Shown here: piece by piece, positions 8,195-17,767 of the stretch
Position numbering within the stretch: the first letter of the stretch is position 1
How the letters are laid out: the number at the start of each line of letters is the position of its first letter
Assembly (NCBI GenBank): GCA_963698405.1
Contig: CAVOQT010000001.1
Coordinates: 62,001 to 126,000, forward strand
Origin: SHZI01 sp963698405
GTDB lineage: Bacteria > Pseudomonadota > Gammaproteobacteria > Steroidobacterales > GCA-2729495
DNA length: 64,000 bases
Direction of reading: 5' to 3'
Made by a program: the position numbers and the translations under genes
Notes under the pieces: model-generated
What the model saw: the letters and a program-made list of their open reading frames with translations, nothing else
What the model was told of the DNA's origin: nothing
Databases searched by the model: none

Positions 8195-9330
8195 GCGGCG
8201 GTTTCAGCTTTGATGTACTGGCTACGGATGGTGCGGCGCGCAGCGGTCGACTGACGCTCGCGCATGGCGTGGTCGAAACGCCGGTGTTCATGCCGGTCGG
8301 CACCTATGGCGCGGTCAAGACACTGACGCCTGAGGATCTGGAGTCGCTGGGCGCACGGATCATTCTCGGCAATACCTTTCATCTGATGCTGCGACCAGGC
8401 GGCGAAATCATGCAGGCACTTGGCGGTCTGCATCGCTTCATGCACTGGCAGCGGCCGATCCTCACCGACTCGGGCGGTTTCCAGGTGTGGAGCCTCGCGA
8501 CCAAGAACAAGATCAGCGAAGCAGGTGTCGAGTTTCGGGCGCCGGTCGATGGCAGCCTGGTGTTTCTGTCGCCGGAGCGCGCCATGCAGGTGCAGGCGCA
8601 GCTCGGCAGCGACATACAGATGATCTTTGACGAATGCACCGACTATCCAGCCACCGAAGCGGTGGCGCGCAGTTCGATGGAGCTCTCGCTGCGCTGGGCG
8701 GCGCGCAGCCGTACCGCCTTTGACGTGGGTACTGCGCCGCAGGCTGGATCGGCGCTGTTCGGCATCGTGCAGGGGGGCATGCATGAGGGGCTGCGCAGTG
8801 CGTCGCTGGCCGGACTCGTGGAAATCGGCTTCGATGGCCTGGCGATCGGCGGCCTGTCGGTCGGTGAGCCGGAAGAGGACCGGCTGAGGATTCTCGACCA
8901 TCTGCTGCCGCAGATGCCGGTCACAAAGCCGCGCTACCTGATGGGGGTCGGGACGCCATCGGACATCGTCAAGGCGGTACTCCGCGGCGTGGACATGTTC
9001 GATTGCGTAATGCCCACACGCAACGCCCGCAACGGCTCACTGTTTACTGGCGATGGGGTGGTGCGGATCCGCAATGCCCGGTATCGGGACGACCCGCTAC
9101 CCATTGAGCCGGGCTGCGGTTGCTACACCTGCCAGCACTACAGTCGCGCCTATCTGCGCCACCTGGATCAGTGTGGCGAGATGCTCGGCTCGCGGCTCAA
9201 TACCATCCATAACCTGCATTTTTATCTGCAGCTGATGGCCCGGCTGCGTATCGCGATCGGCCGGGGCGAGCTGCAGGCCTTCGCTGCCGACTTCCTGGCC
9301 CGACAGCAATCCGCGGTTTCCATGCCATAA
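8191..9330 (+). CDS. tgt: tRNA-guanine transglycosylase Tgt
   Basis: A 379-residue bacterial Tgt. It exchanges guanine-34 for preQ1 in tRNAs with GUN anticodons, the step before QueA. D93 in LTDSGGFQVWS is the substrate-recognition aspartate. GGLSVGEPEEDR and YLMGVGTP are conserved, and the C-terminal zinc site is CGCYTCQHYSRAYLRHL with its three Cys and the later His. Start and coupling to queA are clear from the ATGA overlap. Confidence 0.97.
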   Translation: MSGGFSFDVLATDGAARSGRLTLAHGVVETPVFMPVGTYGAVKTLTPEDLESLGARIILGNTFHLMLRPGGEIMQALGGLHRFMHWQRPILTDSGGFQVWSLATKNKISEAGVEFRAPVDGSLVFLSPERAMQVQAQLGSDIQMIFDECTDYPATEAVARSSMELSLRWAARSRTAFDVGTAPQAGSALFGIVQGGMHEGLRSASLAGLVEIGFDGLAIGGLSVGEPEEDRLRILDHLLPQMPVTKPRYLMGVGTPSDIVKAVLRGVDMFDCVMPTRNARNGSLFTGDGVVRIRNARYRDDPLPIEPGCGCYTCQHYSRAYLRHLDQCGEMLGSRLNTIHNLHFYLQLMARLRIAIGRGELQAFAADFLARQQSAVSMP

Positions 9331-9365
9331 TGGCGCGCCGTTTTTCAGCGAATCAAGGTCAATAA

Positions 9366-9695
9366 ATGGGCTTTTTCATCCAGGACGCAATGGCGCAGGG
9401 CGCCGCCGCTCCGGCACAGGACCCGTGGGTCAGCATGCTGCCGATGTTCATCATCCTGCTGGTGATCTATTTCATGATCATGCGGCCGCAGCAGAAACGC
9501 CAAAAAGAACACAAGGCATTGATGGCCAGTCTGGCGGTCGGTGATGAGGTCAGCACGGCTGGCGGTGTGATCGGCAAGGTGACCAGCATCAAGGACGATT
9601 TTCTGCGTGTCGAGATCGCCAATGGCGTAGAGGTCGTCGTGCAGCGCCATACCATCGGTGCCGTGTTGCCCAAAGGTACGCTCAAGAACGCGTGA
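9366..9695 (+). CDS. yajC: Preprotein translocase subunit YajC
   Basis: A 109-residue single-span membrane protein. A hydrophobic segment near residues 20-40 includes MLPMFIILLVIYFMIMRPQQ, then the conserved cytoplasmic part KRQKEHKALMASLAVGDEV and TAGGVIGKVTSI. YajC associates with SecDF-YidC beside SecYEG. Its position between tgt and secD is the standard order. Confidence 0.95.
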   Translation: MGFFIQDAMAQGAAAPAQDPWVSMLPMFIILLVIYFMIMRPQQKRQKEHKALMASLAVGDEVSTAGGVIGKVTSIKDDFLRVEIANGVEVVVQRHTIGAVLPKGTLKNA

Positions 9696-9792
9696 TAGCC
9701 GCCAGGCCTGAGGTCATGCCTGCCGGATACCGGCAACTGACTTCATGGCCCGGCCCACGTTTGCCCGCCGGAATTTCGGGAACCTGTTGCTC

Positions 9793-11637
9793 ATGAATCG
9801 CTTTCCGCTCTGGAAAAATCTGATTGTGGCCATTGCCGTAGTGGCTGGCCTGCTGATATCGCTGCCCAACCTGTTCGGTGAGGCGCCGGCAGTGCAGGTT
9901 GGCCGGGCCAGTGGCGAACCGCTCACTGACAGCGGCATCGAACGCGTCAATCAGGTTATTGCATCCCTGCAGATCGAGGGTGCAGCGCCATATGTGGAAA
10001 AGGGCCGCCTGATGGTGCGCTTTCCATCGGTGGACATACAGCTGAAGTCCGCCGACTCGCTGCGTCAGACGCTCGGCAAGGAATATCTGGTCGCATTGAC
10101 GCTGACGCCGAAGACGCCGGCCTGGTTGCGCGCCATCGGCCTGCGACCGGTACCGCTGGGCCTCGACCTGCGCGGCGGCGTGCATTTTCTTTTCGAAGTG
10201 GATATTTCAACGGCTATCAAGCAACGGCTCGACAGCTATGCGGGTGACTTCAATAAATTGCTGCGCGACAACCGCATTCGCCGCAGTATCAGCGTCACTG
10301 GCGATGAAGTCTTGATCCGCCTGTCCGACGCCACCGATGCCGATCGTGCGGAAGAGCTGCTGAAGGATGCTGATCCCGAGCTCAGCGTCGAGCGTCGCAA
10401 CAGCGGTGACTCGGTCATGCTCGTCGTGCAGATGACGCCTGCACAGATCAAGGAACGCGAAGATTTTGCCATCCAGCAGAACGTCACCACGCTGCGCAAT
10501 CGTGTCAACGAACTTGGCGTTGCCGAGCCGGTGGTGCAGCGCCAGGGCGTTGACCGGATCGTGGTCCAGTTGCCTGGTGTACAGGACCCGGCTCAGGCCG
10601 AGCGTGTGCTCGGTGCCACGGCCACGCTTGAGTTCCGACTGGTCTGCGATGAGGAGAATCCGCTGGAGGCTGAGCGTACCGGTCGCGCACCGCTGGGCTG
10701 TGAGCTGTTCAGGTTGCGCGATGGTGGGCCGGTGCTGCTCAAGCGACGCACGATCGTGACAGGCGATCAGCTCGTGGATGCCAGCCAGGGCTTCGATCAG
10801 GGCCAGGCGGCCGTATATGTGCGCCTCGACAGCAAGGGCGCGCGCAGCATGCTGGAAACCACCCGGGAAAATCTGAAAAAGCCGATGGCGGTGGTTTTCA
10901 TCGAGCAAAAACGGGAGACCGTTGAGCGGGATGGCAAGAAGGTCGAAGTGCCGCGGGTCGAGCGCGAGGTCATCAACGTCGCGACCATCAATGGCGTATT
11001 CAGCAGCAGCTTCCAGATCACCGGCCTGGACACCTTTGAAGCACGCGACCTTGCGCTGCTGCTGCGCGCCGGTGCCCTGGCCGCACCCGTATACAAGATC
11101 GAGGAGCGCACCATCGGTCCGAGTCTTGGCCAGGATAATATCGATCGCGGCATCCAGGCATTTCTCTATGGCTTCGCGTTCGTCGGTATCTTCATGGCGA
11201 TCTATTACCGGGGGTTCGGCCTGATTGCCAACATCGGCTTGCTGGTCAACGTGATCCTGATCGTCGCGCTGCTCTCGCTGCTGCAGGCGGCACTGACGCT
11301 GCCCGGCATCGCCGGCATCGTGCTGACCATCGGCATGGCGGTGGATGCCAACGTGCTCATCAACGAGCGTATACGTGAGGAAGTGCGCAATGGCAGCACC
11401 CCGCAGGCGGCCATCTCTGCCGGCTACGACAAGGTGTTTTCGACGATCGCTGACGCCAACATCACCACGCTGATCGCCGGTATCGTGCTATTTGCCTTTG
11501 GCAGCGGTCCGATCAAGGGCTTTGCCGTGGTGCTGTGTCTCGGCATCCTTACCTCGATGTTCACGGCTCTCACGGTAACGCGTGCAGTGGTGAATCTGGT
11601 CTATGGTGGCCGCAAGGTCGAGCGACTCTCTATCTGA
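9793..11637 (+). CDS. secD: Protein translocase subunit SecD
   Basis: A 614-residue RND-superfamily membrane protein powering late export with SecF using the proton gradient. I chose the ATG at 9793 because MNRFPLWKNLIVAIAVVAG matches the usual SecD N-terminus; an upstream in-frame ATG at 9745 would add an atypical 16-residue leader. Features include the first transmembrane segment, GLDLRGGVHFLFEVD, the large periplasmic P1 domain and a C-terminal six-helix block with GMAVDANVLINERIREE. Length and motifs are complete, and secF follows after 11 bp. Confidence 0.95.
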   Translation: MNRFPLWKNLIVAIAVVAGLLISLPNLFGEAPAVQVGRASGEPLTDSGIERVNQVIASLQIEGAAPYVEKGRLMVRFPSVDIQLKSADSLRQTLGKEYLVALTLTPKTPAWLRAIGLRPVPLGLDLRGGVHFLFEVDISTAIKQRLDSYAGDFNKLLRDNRIRRSISVTGDEVLIRLSDATDADRAEELLKDADPELSVERRNSGDSVMLVVQMTPAQIKEREDFAIQQNVTTLRNRVNELGVAEPVVQRQGVDRIVVQLPGVQDPAQAERVLGATATLEFRLVCDEENPLEAERTGRAPLGCELFRLRDGGPVLLKRRTIVTGDQLVDASQGFDQGQAAVYVRLDSKGARSMLETTRENLKKPMAVVFIEQKRETVERDGKKVEVPRVEREVINVATINGVFSSSFQITGLDTFEARDLALLLRAGALAAPVYKIEERTIGPSLGQDNIDRGIQAFLYGFAFVGIFMAIYYRGFGLIANIGLLVNVILIVALLSLLQAALTLPGIAGIVLTIGMAVDANVLINERIREEVRNGSTPQAAISAGYDKVFSTIADANITTLIAGIVLFAFGSGPIKGFAVVLCLGILTSMFTALTVTRAVVNLVYGGRKVERLSI

Positions 11638-11648
11638 CGGATGGCGGC

Positions 11649-12597
11649 ATGGATTTTTTCAGCACAAAGACCCAAATAAATTTTCTCGGCCAGCGGCGTC
11701 TCGGCGGCGGTTGTGTCGGCCGTCCTGATGATCGGTTCGCTCATCCTGCTGATCCCCGGCGTGCGCGGGCTCAACTTTGGCATCGACTTCACCGGTGGTG
11801 TGCTGCTGGAGCTCAGCTATCAGGGGGCCGCAGACCTGCCGGATATCCGCGAGCGTCTGGGCGCCAGCAATTTCGGTGATGCACAGGTGCAGAACTTCGG
11901 TACGGCCAGCGATGTGATGATCCGCATACTGCCGCGTGAAGGTCTCGACAACAAAGTAGTGGCCGGGCAGCTCATCACCGTGTTGAAGGCTGGTGACCCT
12001 ACTGTAGAACTGCGCCGCACGGAGTTCGTCGGCCCTCAGGTCGGTGAGGAGCTGACCGAGCAGGGCGCGCTGGCGATGCTGTTCGCGATGATCATGATCA
12101 TGGCTTACATCATGCTGCGCTTTCAGTGGAAGTTCGCCATGGGCGCGATCATGGCGACCCTGCATGACCCGATCATTACGCTGGGTTTCTTCGCGCTGAC
12201 CGGTCTCACTTTCGACCTGTCGGTGCTCGCAGCGATGCTGGCGATCGTCGGCTACTCGGTCAACGACACGATCGTTGTCTTCGACCGGATCCGCGAGAAT
12301 TTCCGCAAGATCCGTCGTGGTGAGCCGGAAGAGATCATGAATATCTCGGTCAACGAGACGCTGGGCCGTACGATCATGACCAGCTTCCTGACCATGCTGA
12401 TGGTGATTGCCATGCTGTTTTTCGGTGGTGAGACGCTGCGCGGTTTTGCCAGCGCGCTGACCGTCGGTATCGTGGTCGGAACCTATTCGTCGATCTTCGT
12501 TGCCAGTGCCCTGGCGCTGAGCCTGAAGGCGACGGCGGCGGACCTGATGCCGCCAAAACAGGAAAAGGGCGAGGGCGAAGCCGACTCGATGCCCTGA
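11649..12597 (+). CDS. secF: Protein translocase subunit SecF (apparent +1 frameshift near its 5' end)
   Basis: The SecF N-terminus MDFFSTKTQINFLGQRRL begins at 11649. The rest of the protein (SAVLMIGSLILLIPGVRG, LNFGIDFTGGVLLEL, then the six-helix RND core) is in the next frame from about 11704. Removing one G near 11703 restores one continuous SecF of about 315 residues. Without that, only a version starting at the GTG at 11713 and lacking the first cytoplasmic segment could be made. SecF is the obligate partner of SecD. A true lesion in this gene would impair export, so a sequence error is the likelier explanation, but that is inference. Confidence 0.88.
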
Positions 12598-12634
12598 GGC
12601 CCGAGCCGACGGTAGCCGTACGGGTGGAGGGCCC

Positions 12635-13438
12635 TCAGGCCGGGCCGGTGTCGGCGTTCAGGTGCGGTGCCAGCAGCTCGCGCAGCGCGTCGTGTACTTT
12701 CAGATTGCCGGCCAGAACGTTGCCGCTGTCCATGTGTGAACCGGCACCGGTCAGGTTGCTGATGACGCCACCGGCTTCCTGGATCATCAGCGTGCCGGCG
12801 GCCACATCCCAGATCTCCAGCCCGAATTCAAAGAAACCATCCAGCCGGCCGGCTGCCAGATAGCACAGGTCGAGTGCGGCCGAACCCGGGCGGCGTACGC
12901 CCGCGGTGTTCTCCATCACGCTGCCGAGCATGCCCAGATAGGTTTTCATCCAGCGGGTATTGCTGCGGTAGGGGAAGCCGGTGCCGATCAGGGTGCCTTC
13001 GAGTTCCTTGCGTTCGCTGACGCGAATGCGCTTGCCGTCGAGTTGGGCGCCGCGCCCGCGCATGGTGGTGAACAGCTCCTGGCGGCAGGGGTCGTAGACC
13101 ACACCCACCTCCAGAACATCGCGTTTGCGCAGCGCAATTGAGACGGCAAAGGTGGGGAAGCCGTGCAGGAAATTGGTGGTGCCGTCGAGCGGGTCGATGA
13201 TCCAGACGAATTCACTGCTGCCGTGTCGCCCGGACTCTTCAGCGAGGATGGCGTGATCCGGATAGCGTTTGTGGATGCTCTCGATGATGGCCTGTTCAGC
13301 CGCCTGGTCGACCTGGGTGACATATTCATTGCGCGCCTTGGCCTTGATCTCGAGCTGATCGAGCCGCGACAGCGAGCGAATGGCGATATCGCCGGCGCGC
13401 CGTGCCGCCTGGATGGCCGTATTCAGCATTGCCTGCAT
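12635..13438 (-). CDS. suhB: Inositol-1-monophosphatase family protein SuhB
   Basis: A 267-residue member of the Mg-dependent inositol monophosphatase family. The motifs LAEESG (metal Glu), WIIDPLDGTTNFLHGFP (motif A) and WDVAAGTLMIQEAGG (motif B) are present. SuhB also acts with the NusA/NusG antitermination complex on rRNA operons in enterics. It is convergent with secF and divergent from trmJ, with a 77-bp gap that holds both promoters. Confidence 0.94.
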   Translation of the reverse strand: MQAMLNTAIQAARRAGDIAIRSLSRLDQLEIKAKARNEYVTQVDQAAEQAIIESIHKRYPDHAILAEESGRHGSSEFVWIIDPLDGTTNFLHGFPTFAVSIALRKRDVLEVGVVYDPCRQELFTTMRGRGAQLDGKRIRVSERKELEGTLIGTGFPYRSNTRWMKTYLGMLGSVMENTAGVRRPGSAALDLCYLAAGRLDGFFEFGLEIWDVAAGTLMIQEAGGVISNLTGAGSHMDSGNVLAGNLKVHDALRELLAPHLNADTGPA

Positions 13439-13515
13439 GGAGATGTCTGCCTGTCGCGCGCGGGGCGGCCATTGTACGCATCAACGCCCGTGCTGCCAGC
13501 TTACAATGCCGGCCT

Positions 13516-14253
13516 ATGCCTGATTCAAGCACCATCCGTTTCGTGCTCTTCGAGCCGACCCACCCCGGAAACATCGGTTCAGTGGCCCGGGCCATCAAGA
13601 CCATGGGCTTCCACCAGCTGTATCTGGTCAACCCGCCGGTGGAGTTCATCTGTACTGATTCCCGCGCGATGGCTTCTGGTGCCCAGGATGTGTTGCACGG
13701 TGCACGGGTCGTCGCCAGCCTGCCTGAGGCGCTGGAGGGCTGCGGACTGGTGCTCGGTGCGAGCGCGCGCCACCGGCGCATCGGTTGCCCGGAAATGGAT
13801 CCGCGCGAGGGCGCGCGGCAGATCATGGAGCAGGCGAACAGCAAACCGGCGGCGATCGTCTTTGGCCCCGAGCGCTCCGGGCTCGCCAATGAAGAACTCG
13901 ACCTCTGCAGTGCGATCGTCTATATCCCGGCCAATCCGGACTACAGCTCGCTGAATCTCTCCCAGGCGGTACAGATCATCGCCTATGAGTTGCGTCAGCA
14001 GCAGCTTCTCGAGCGCGAGCTGCCACCCCGCGAGTCGCCGCTGGCAGGGCCTGCCGCGATGGAGCTCTTCTATGAGCACTTCGAGCGGGTGCTGCTCGCC
14101 AGCGGTTTCCTGAACCCGCAGAACCCACGCCACCTGATGCGTCGTCTGCGTCGTCTGTTCAATCGCGCGCAGGTGGACGAGAACGAACTGAATATCCTGC
14201 GCGGCATTCTGAGCGCGGTAGCGCCGGGCTCGGGGCCCCGGCCGAAGCCCTGA
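13516..14253 (+). CDS. trmJ: tRNA (cytidine/uridine-2'-O-)-methyltransferase TrmJ
   Basis: A 245-residue SPOUT-class methyltransferase for ribose methylation at tRNA position 32. The start MPDSSTIRFVLFEPTHPGN aligns with the family; a longer in-frame extension would overlap the suhB promoter region and looks non-coding. Motifs FEPTHPGNIGSVARAIKTMG, IVFGPERSGLANEEL and SSLNLSQAVQIIAYEL form the knotted SAM site. The suhB/trmJ pair next to iscS is the classic gammaproteobacterial arrangement. Confidence 0.94.
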   Translation: MPDSSTIRFVLFEPTHPGNIGSVARAIKTMGFHQLYLVNPPVEFICTDSRAMASGAQDVLHGARVVASLPEALEGCGLVLGASARHRRIGCPEMDPREGARQIMEQANSKPAAIVFGPERSGLANEELDLCSAIVYIPANPDYSSLNLSQAVQIIAYELRQQQLLERELPPRESPLAGPAAMELFYEHFERVLLASGFLNPQNPRHLMRRLRRLFNRAQVDENELNILRGILSAVAPGSGPRPKP

Positions 14254-14255
14254 GC

Positions 14256-15431
14256 ATGCAGTTGCCTGTGTATCTCGATTACGCGGCCAGCACACCGGTC
14301 GATCCGGCTGTCGTGGAGCTGATGACGCATTGCCTGCATACACCGGAGCTTGCGGCAAATCCTGCCGCACTTGGCCACGCGGCCGGACGTGCGGCGCAGG
14401 CGCTGGTAGAGACGGCGCGTGCGCAGGTGGCCTCCCTGATCAACGCGCAGCCCGCCGAGATCATCTTCACCTCAGGTGCGACCGAGGCCGATAACCTGGC
14501 GGTGATCGGTGCCGCGCAGTTTCGCCAGGCGCGTGGCCGGCATATCGTGACGGCGCTCACCGAACACAAGGCCGTCATCGAAAGTTGCAGGCATCTGGCC
14601 GCACTGGGCTGGCGCATTACCTGGCTGGCACCGGAAGCCGACGGTCTGATTGCACCGGCTGCAGTTGAAGCAGCGCTGACGCCGGAGACGGTGCTGGTCT
14701 CGCTGATGCACGTCAACAACGAGACGGGTGTTGTGCAGGACATTGCGGCGCTCGGCGCGCTGTGCCGGCGTCATGATGTGCTGTTGCACGTGGATGCAGC
14801 GCAGAGCGCCGGACGTGAGCTGATCGATGTGCGCGCCCAGCAGATCGATTTGCTGTCGCTCTCGGCTCACAAACTGTATGGCCCCAAGGGTGTTGGCGCG
14901 CTGTTCATCGATCAGCAGCGCGTGCGGCGGGTAGCGCCGTTGCTGTTTGGCGGGGGGCAGGAGCGCGGCCTGCGACCGGGCACGGTGGCGACCCATCAGG
15001 TGGCGGGGATGGGCGAGGCTTATCGTCTCGCAGCGCTGCGCTTGCCGGATGAGGCGCAGCATGTGACTGCATTGCGCGAACAGCTGTGGGCCGGCTTGCA
15101 GCGCTTGCCTGGCGTGCTGTTGAATGGGCATGACCGGCAGCAGAGCGGGCATATCCTCAATGTGAGCATCACCGGTGTTGAAGGCGAAAGCCTGTTTTAC
15201 AGTCTTGCTGATTTGTGTATCGCCAGCGGTTCGGCCTGTACCAGCCTGAGCAACGAAGCTTCGTATGTGCTGCGTGCACTTGGCCGGTCGGCAGCGCTGG
15301 CACAGAGTTCCATACGTTTTTCCTTCGGCCGGCAGAGTACGGTGGCGGAAATCGATTTTGCCATCGACTGCGTGACACGTGCGGTGCAGCAGCTGCGCAG
15401 TATCAGTCCGGCCAGCGTGTCAGGCTTCTGA
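14256..15431 (+). CDS. iscS: Cysteine desulfurase (IscS/NifS family)
   Basis: A 391-residue PLP-dependent enzyme that provides persulfide sulfur for Fe-S clusters and tRNA thiolation. The PLP lysine is in LSLSAHKLYGPKGVGAL. The mobile catalytic-cysteine loop reads ASGSACTSLSNEASYVL, the group I (IscS-type) form. VYLDYAASTPVDP opens the protein as expected. It follows trmJ by 2 bp and precedes an IscU-like and an IscA gene. No iscR precedes it, and no hscB, hscA or fdx follow. Confidence 0.92.
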   Translation: MQLPVYLDYAASTPVDPAVVELMTHCLHTPELAANPAALGHAAGRAAQALVETARAQVASLINAQPAEIIFTSGATEADNLAVIGAAQFRQARGRHIVTALTEHKAVIESCRHLAALGWRITWLAPEADGLIAPAAVEAALTPETVLVSLMHVNNETGVVQDIAALGALCRRHDVLLHVDAAQSAGRELIDVRAQQIDLLSLSAHKLYGPKGVGALFIDQQRVRRVAPLLFGGGQERGLRPGTVATHQVAGMGEAYRLAALRLPDEAQHVTALREQLWAGLQRLPGVLLNGHDRQQSGHILNVSITGVEGESLFYSLADLCIASGSACTSLSNEASYVLRALGRSAALAQSSIRFSFGRQSTVAEIDFAIDCVTRAVQQLRSISPASVSGF

Positions 15432-15434
15432 GGC

Positions 15435-15836
15435 ATGGAATATTCCAGCGCAGTTGCCCGGCATTTCGCCGCACCCCGGCACGCGGGGGTGCTGGCACCC
15501 GGGCCAGGCACACTGGTGCGCGGCGAAGCGGGTTCGCCCGAGCAGGGGGCCTGGGTGGTCTTTCAGGCCCGGATCGATGCGGGACGCGCCGTGGCGCTGG
15601 CCTGGCAGGCCTGGGGCTGCCCGCATACGATCGCCGCCTGCAGTCTGGCGGCGGAGACGCTGACTGGCGGTACAGTGGTGGATCTGCTGGCTTTCGACCC
15701 GCTCAGCCTGCGTGTGCCGCTCGATGTGCCGGTACTGAAGACTGGTCGGCTATTGATCGTTCAGGATGCCTTGCACAACTGCTTGGCAGCTTGGGACAAT
15801 GGCGACCAGCGTGTTTCCCTTGCCAAGAGGAATTAA
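15435..15836 (+). CDS. IscU/NifU-N-like iron-sulfur scaffold, divergent
   Basis: A 133-residue protein with the IscU fold pattern. It begins MEYSSAVARHFAAPRHAGVL like an IscU N-terminus. Cys62 in QAWGCPHTIAA matches the second IscU cluster cysteine, and Cys116 in ALHNC matches the third. The first cluster cysteine, normally in a GAPACGD-type loop, is missing: the equivalent stretch reads EAGSPEQGAW. Cys69 is extra. It could be a reduced scaffold or an accessory IscU-like protein. Its place between iscS and iscA (1-bp overlap) supports a role in cluster assembly. Confidence 0.75.
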   Translation: MEYSSAVARHFAAPRHAGVLAPGPGTLVRGEAGSPEQGAWVVFQARIDAGRAVALAWQAWGCPHTIAACSLAAETLTGGTVVDLLAFDPLSLRVPLDVPVLKTGRLLIVQDALHNCLAAWDNGDQRVSLAKRN

Positions 15837-16177
15837 TGGTGGCGGTCGTACTGACTGAGAACGCCCTGAACAGGGCGCGCGCGTTCGTTGGCAGTCCTGA
15901 TCCGGCTACCGCAGCTGCCGGCGTGGGCCTGCGTATCGGTATCCGCCGTACCGGCTGCTCCGGTATGGCTTATGTCGTAAGCATTGCCGAGTCGGTAATG
16001 CCTGAGGACGTGGTCTTCGAACAGGCCGGTGTGCAGGTCGTGGTCGATCGCGATGCCTTGGCCGTGATCGATGGCACTGAAGTCGATTTTGTACGTGAGG
16101 GTCTGAATGAAGCCTTCCGCTTCCGCAATCCCAAAGCCAAGGGCGAGTGCGGCTGTGGCGAAAGTTTTTCTGTCTGA
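15836..16177 (+). CDS. iscA: Iron-sulfur cluster assembly protein IscA (A-type carrier)
   Basis: A 113-residue A-type carrier. The three cluster cysteines are present: one in RTGCSGMAYVV and two in the C-terminal GECGCGESF. VVDRDALAVIDGTEVDFV is the usual central region. A longer upstream in-frame reading lies inside the IscU-like gene and is rejected. The ATG at 15836 overlaps the preceding stop codon by one base, and a ribosome site (AAGAGG) lies just upstream. Confidence 0.92.
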   Translation: MVAVVLTENALNRARAFVGSPDPATAAAGVGLRIGIRRTGCSGMAYVVSIAESVMPEDVVFEQAGVQVVVDRDALAVIDGTEVDFVREGLNEAFRFRNPKAKGECGCGESFSV

Positions 16178-16210
16178 ACAATTCTGCAACTAGCGAGTAC
16201 TGGAGCATCC

Positions 16211-16642
16211 ATGACGATTGAACGAACGCTTTCCATCATCAAGCCCGATGGCGTACAGAAGAACCTGATCGGCGAGGTCTATCGTCGCTTCGAACAGGCC
16301 GGCCTGAAGGTCATTGCTGCGCGCATGCTGCACCTGAGCACGGCGCAGGCCGAGGCGTTCTATGCGGTACACCGCGAGCGGCCTTTCTACCGCGATCTCG
16401 TCAGCTACATGACGACCGGCCCGGTTATCGCGCAGATACTGGAAGGCGAGAATGCCATCGAGACCCATCGGCGCATCATGGGTGCCACTGATCCGAAGAA
16501 GGCCGATGCGGGCACGATCCGCAAGGACTTTGCCGCCAGCATCGAAGAGAACGTGGTGCACGGCTCGGATGCGGTGGAAACTGCCCGGCAGGAGATCAGC
16601 TTCTTCTTTGCCCAGGCTGATATCTGTCCGCGGACCCGGTAA
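16211..16642 (+). CDS. ndk: Nucleoside diphosphate kinase
   Basis: A 143-residue Ndk of standard length. It transfers the gamma phosphate between nucleoside triphosphates and diphosphates through a phosphohistidine. IERTLSIIKPDGVQKNLIG is the N-terminal signature, and the active-site His is in ENVVHGSDAVETARQEI. It lies between iscA and rlmN, as in other gammaproteobacteria. Confidence 0.97.
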   Translation: MTIERTLSIIKPDGVQKNLIGEVYRRFEQAGLKVIAARMLHLSTAQAEAFYAVHRERPFYRDLVSYMTTGPVIAQILEGENAIETHRRIMGATDPKKADAGTIRKDFAASIEENVVHGSDAVETARQEISFFFAQADICPRTR

Positions 16643-16648
16643 ACCCTG

Positions 16649-17767
16649 GTGAATGGACCGGTTCAGGCTGCTGATTCGGGTCAGGCTCTTTTGGGCCTGC
16701 CACGGGCGGAGCTTGAGCAGGTCTTTGCCGGTTACGGCGAGAAACCGTTTCGTGCCCGACAGCTGATGCGTTGGATGTATGGCCGCGGGGTACTCGACCC
16801 TGCGGCCATGACCGACATGTCGGTCGCGCTGCGCGAGCGCCTTGCGCTGACGGCTGACTTCCGTCTGCCGGTCATCGATACGCATCAGGAGTCCGCCGAC
16901 GGTACCGTCAAGTGGCGGCTGGCAGTCGGTGCCGGCCAACTCGTCGAGACGGTCTTCATTCCGGAGGAGGGGCGCGGCACGCTGTGCGTCTCCTCGCAGG
17001 TCGGTTGTGCGCTCGATTGCTCCTTCTGTGCCACTGGCCGGCAGGGCTTCAACCGCAATCTGAGCGCTGCCGAGATCATCGGTCAGGTGCTTGTCGCGAA
17101 GCACCAGCTCGGTCTGGTCGATGGTCGTTCACGGATCACCAATATCGTTTTCATGGGTATGGGCGAGCCGTTGGCCAATTTCCGGCCGGTGGTGCAGGCC
17201 TGCTCGATACTCATCGATGATCTCGGCTTCCAGCTATCACGCCGCCGGGTGACGGTGAGTACTTCGGGTCTGGTGCCACAGATCCGCAAGCTGGCCCAGG
17301 AAAGCAATGTCGCGTTGGCGGTTTCCCTGCATGCACCCGACGATGCATTGCGCAGTCAGCTGGTGCCGATCAACCGGCGGCATCCGATTGCCGAACTGCT
17401 CGAGGCCTGCTGGGATTACGCTGAGGTTAGCAACGCAGTCGGCATTACCTTCGAGTACGTGATGCTCGCTGATGTCAACGATGCGGAGAGCCATGCACGG
17501 GGCCTGGTGAAACTGCTGGCCAACCGGCCTGCCAAGCTGAACCTGATTCCCTTCAATCCGTTTCCCGGCAGCAACTATCGCCGGTCTTCGGCCGCTGCGC
17601 TCGACCGCTTCCGCGCAATCCTGATCGATGCCGGCATCATGACGATTACCCGGCGCACGCGCGGTGATGACATCGCTGCGGCCTGCGGGCAGCTTGCCGG
17701 CCAGGTCAATAACCGCGTACGGGTGCCGCTCGGCACCAGGCTGCATGAGGTCACATGGCACACATGA
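16649..17767 (+). CDS. rlmN: Dual-specificity RNA methyltransferase RlmN
   Basis: A 372-residue radical SAM enzyme that methylates C2 of A2503 in 23S rRNA and A37 in some tRNAs. The cluster motif is CALDCSFCATGRQGF (CxxxCxxC). GMGEPLAN is the SAM-binding GGE-like motif, and the C-terminal region has the RGDDIAAACGQLAG catalytic Cys. The start is a GTG 6 bp after ndk. It overlaps the start of the pilF-like gene by 13 bp. Confidence 0.95.
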   Translation: MNGPVQAADSGQALLGLPRAELEQVFAGYGEKPFRARQLMRWMYGRGVLDPAAMTDMSVALRERLALTADFRLPVIDTHQESADGTVKWRLAVGAGQLVETVFIPEEGRGTLCVSSQVGCALDCSFCATGRQGFNRNLSAAEIIGQVLVAKHQLGLVDGRSRITNIVFMGMGEPLANFRPVVQACSILIDDLGFQLSRRRVTVSTSGLVPQIRKLAQESNVALAVSLHAPDDALRSQLVPINRRHPIAELLEACWDYAEVSNAVGITFEYVMLADVNDAESHARGLVKLLANRPAKLNLIPFNPFPGSNYRRSSAAALDRFRAILIDAGIMTITRRTRGDDIAAACGQLAGQVNNRVRVPLGTRLHEVTWHT

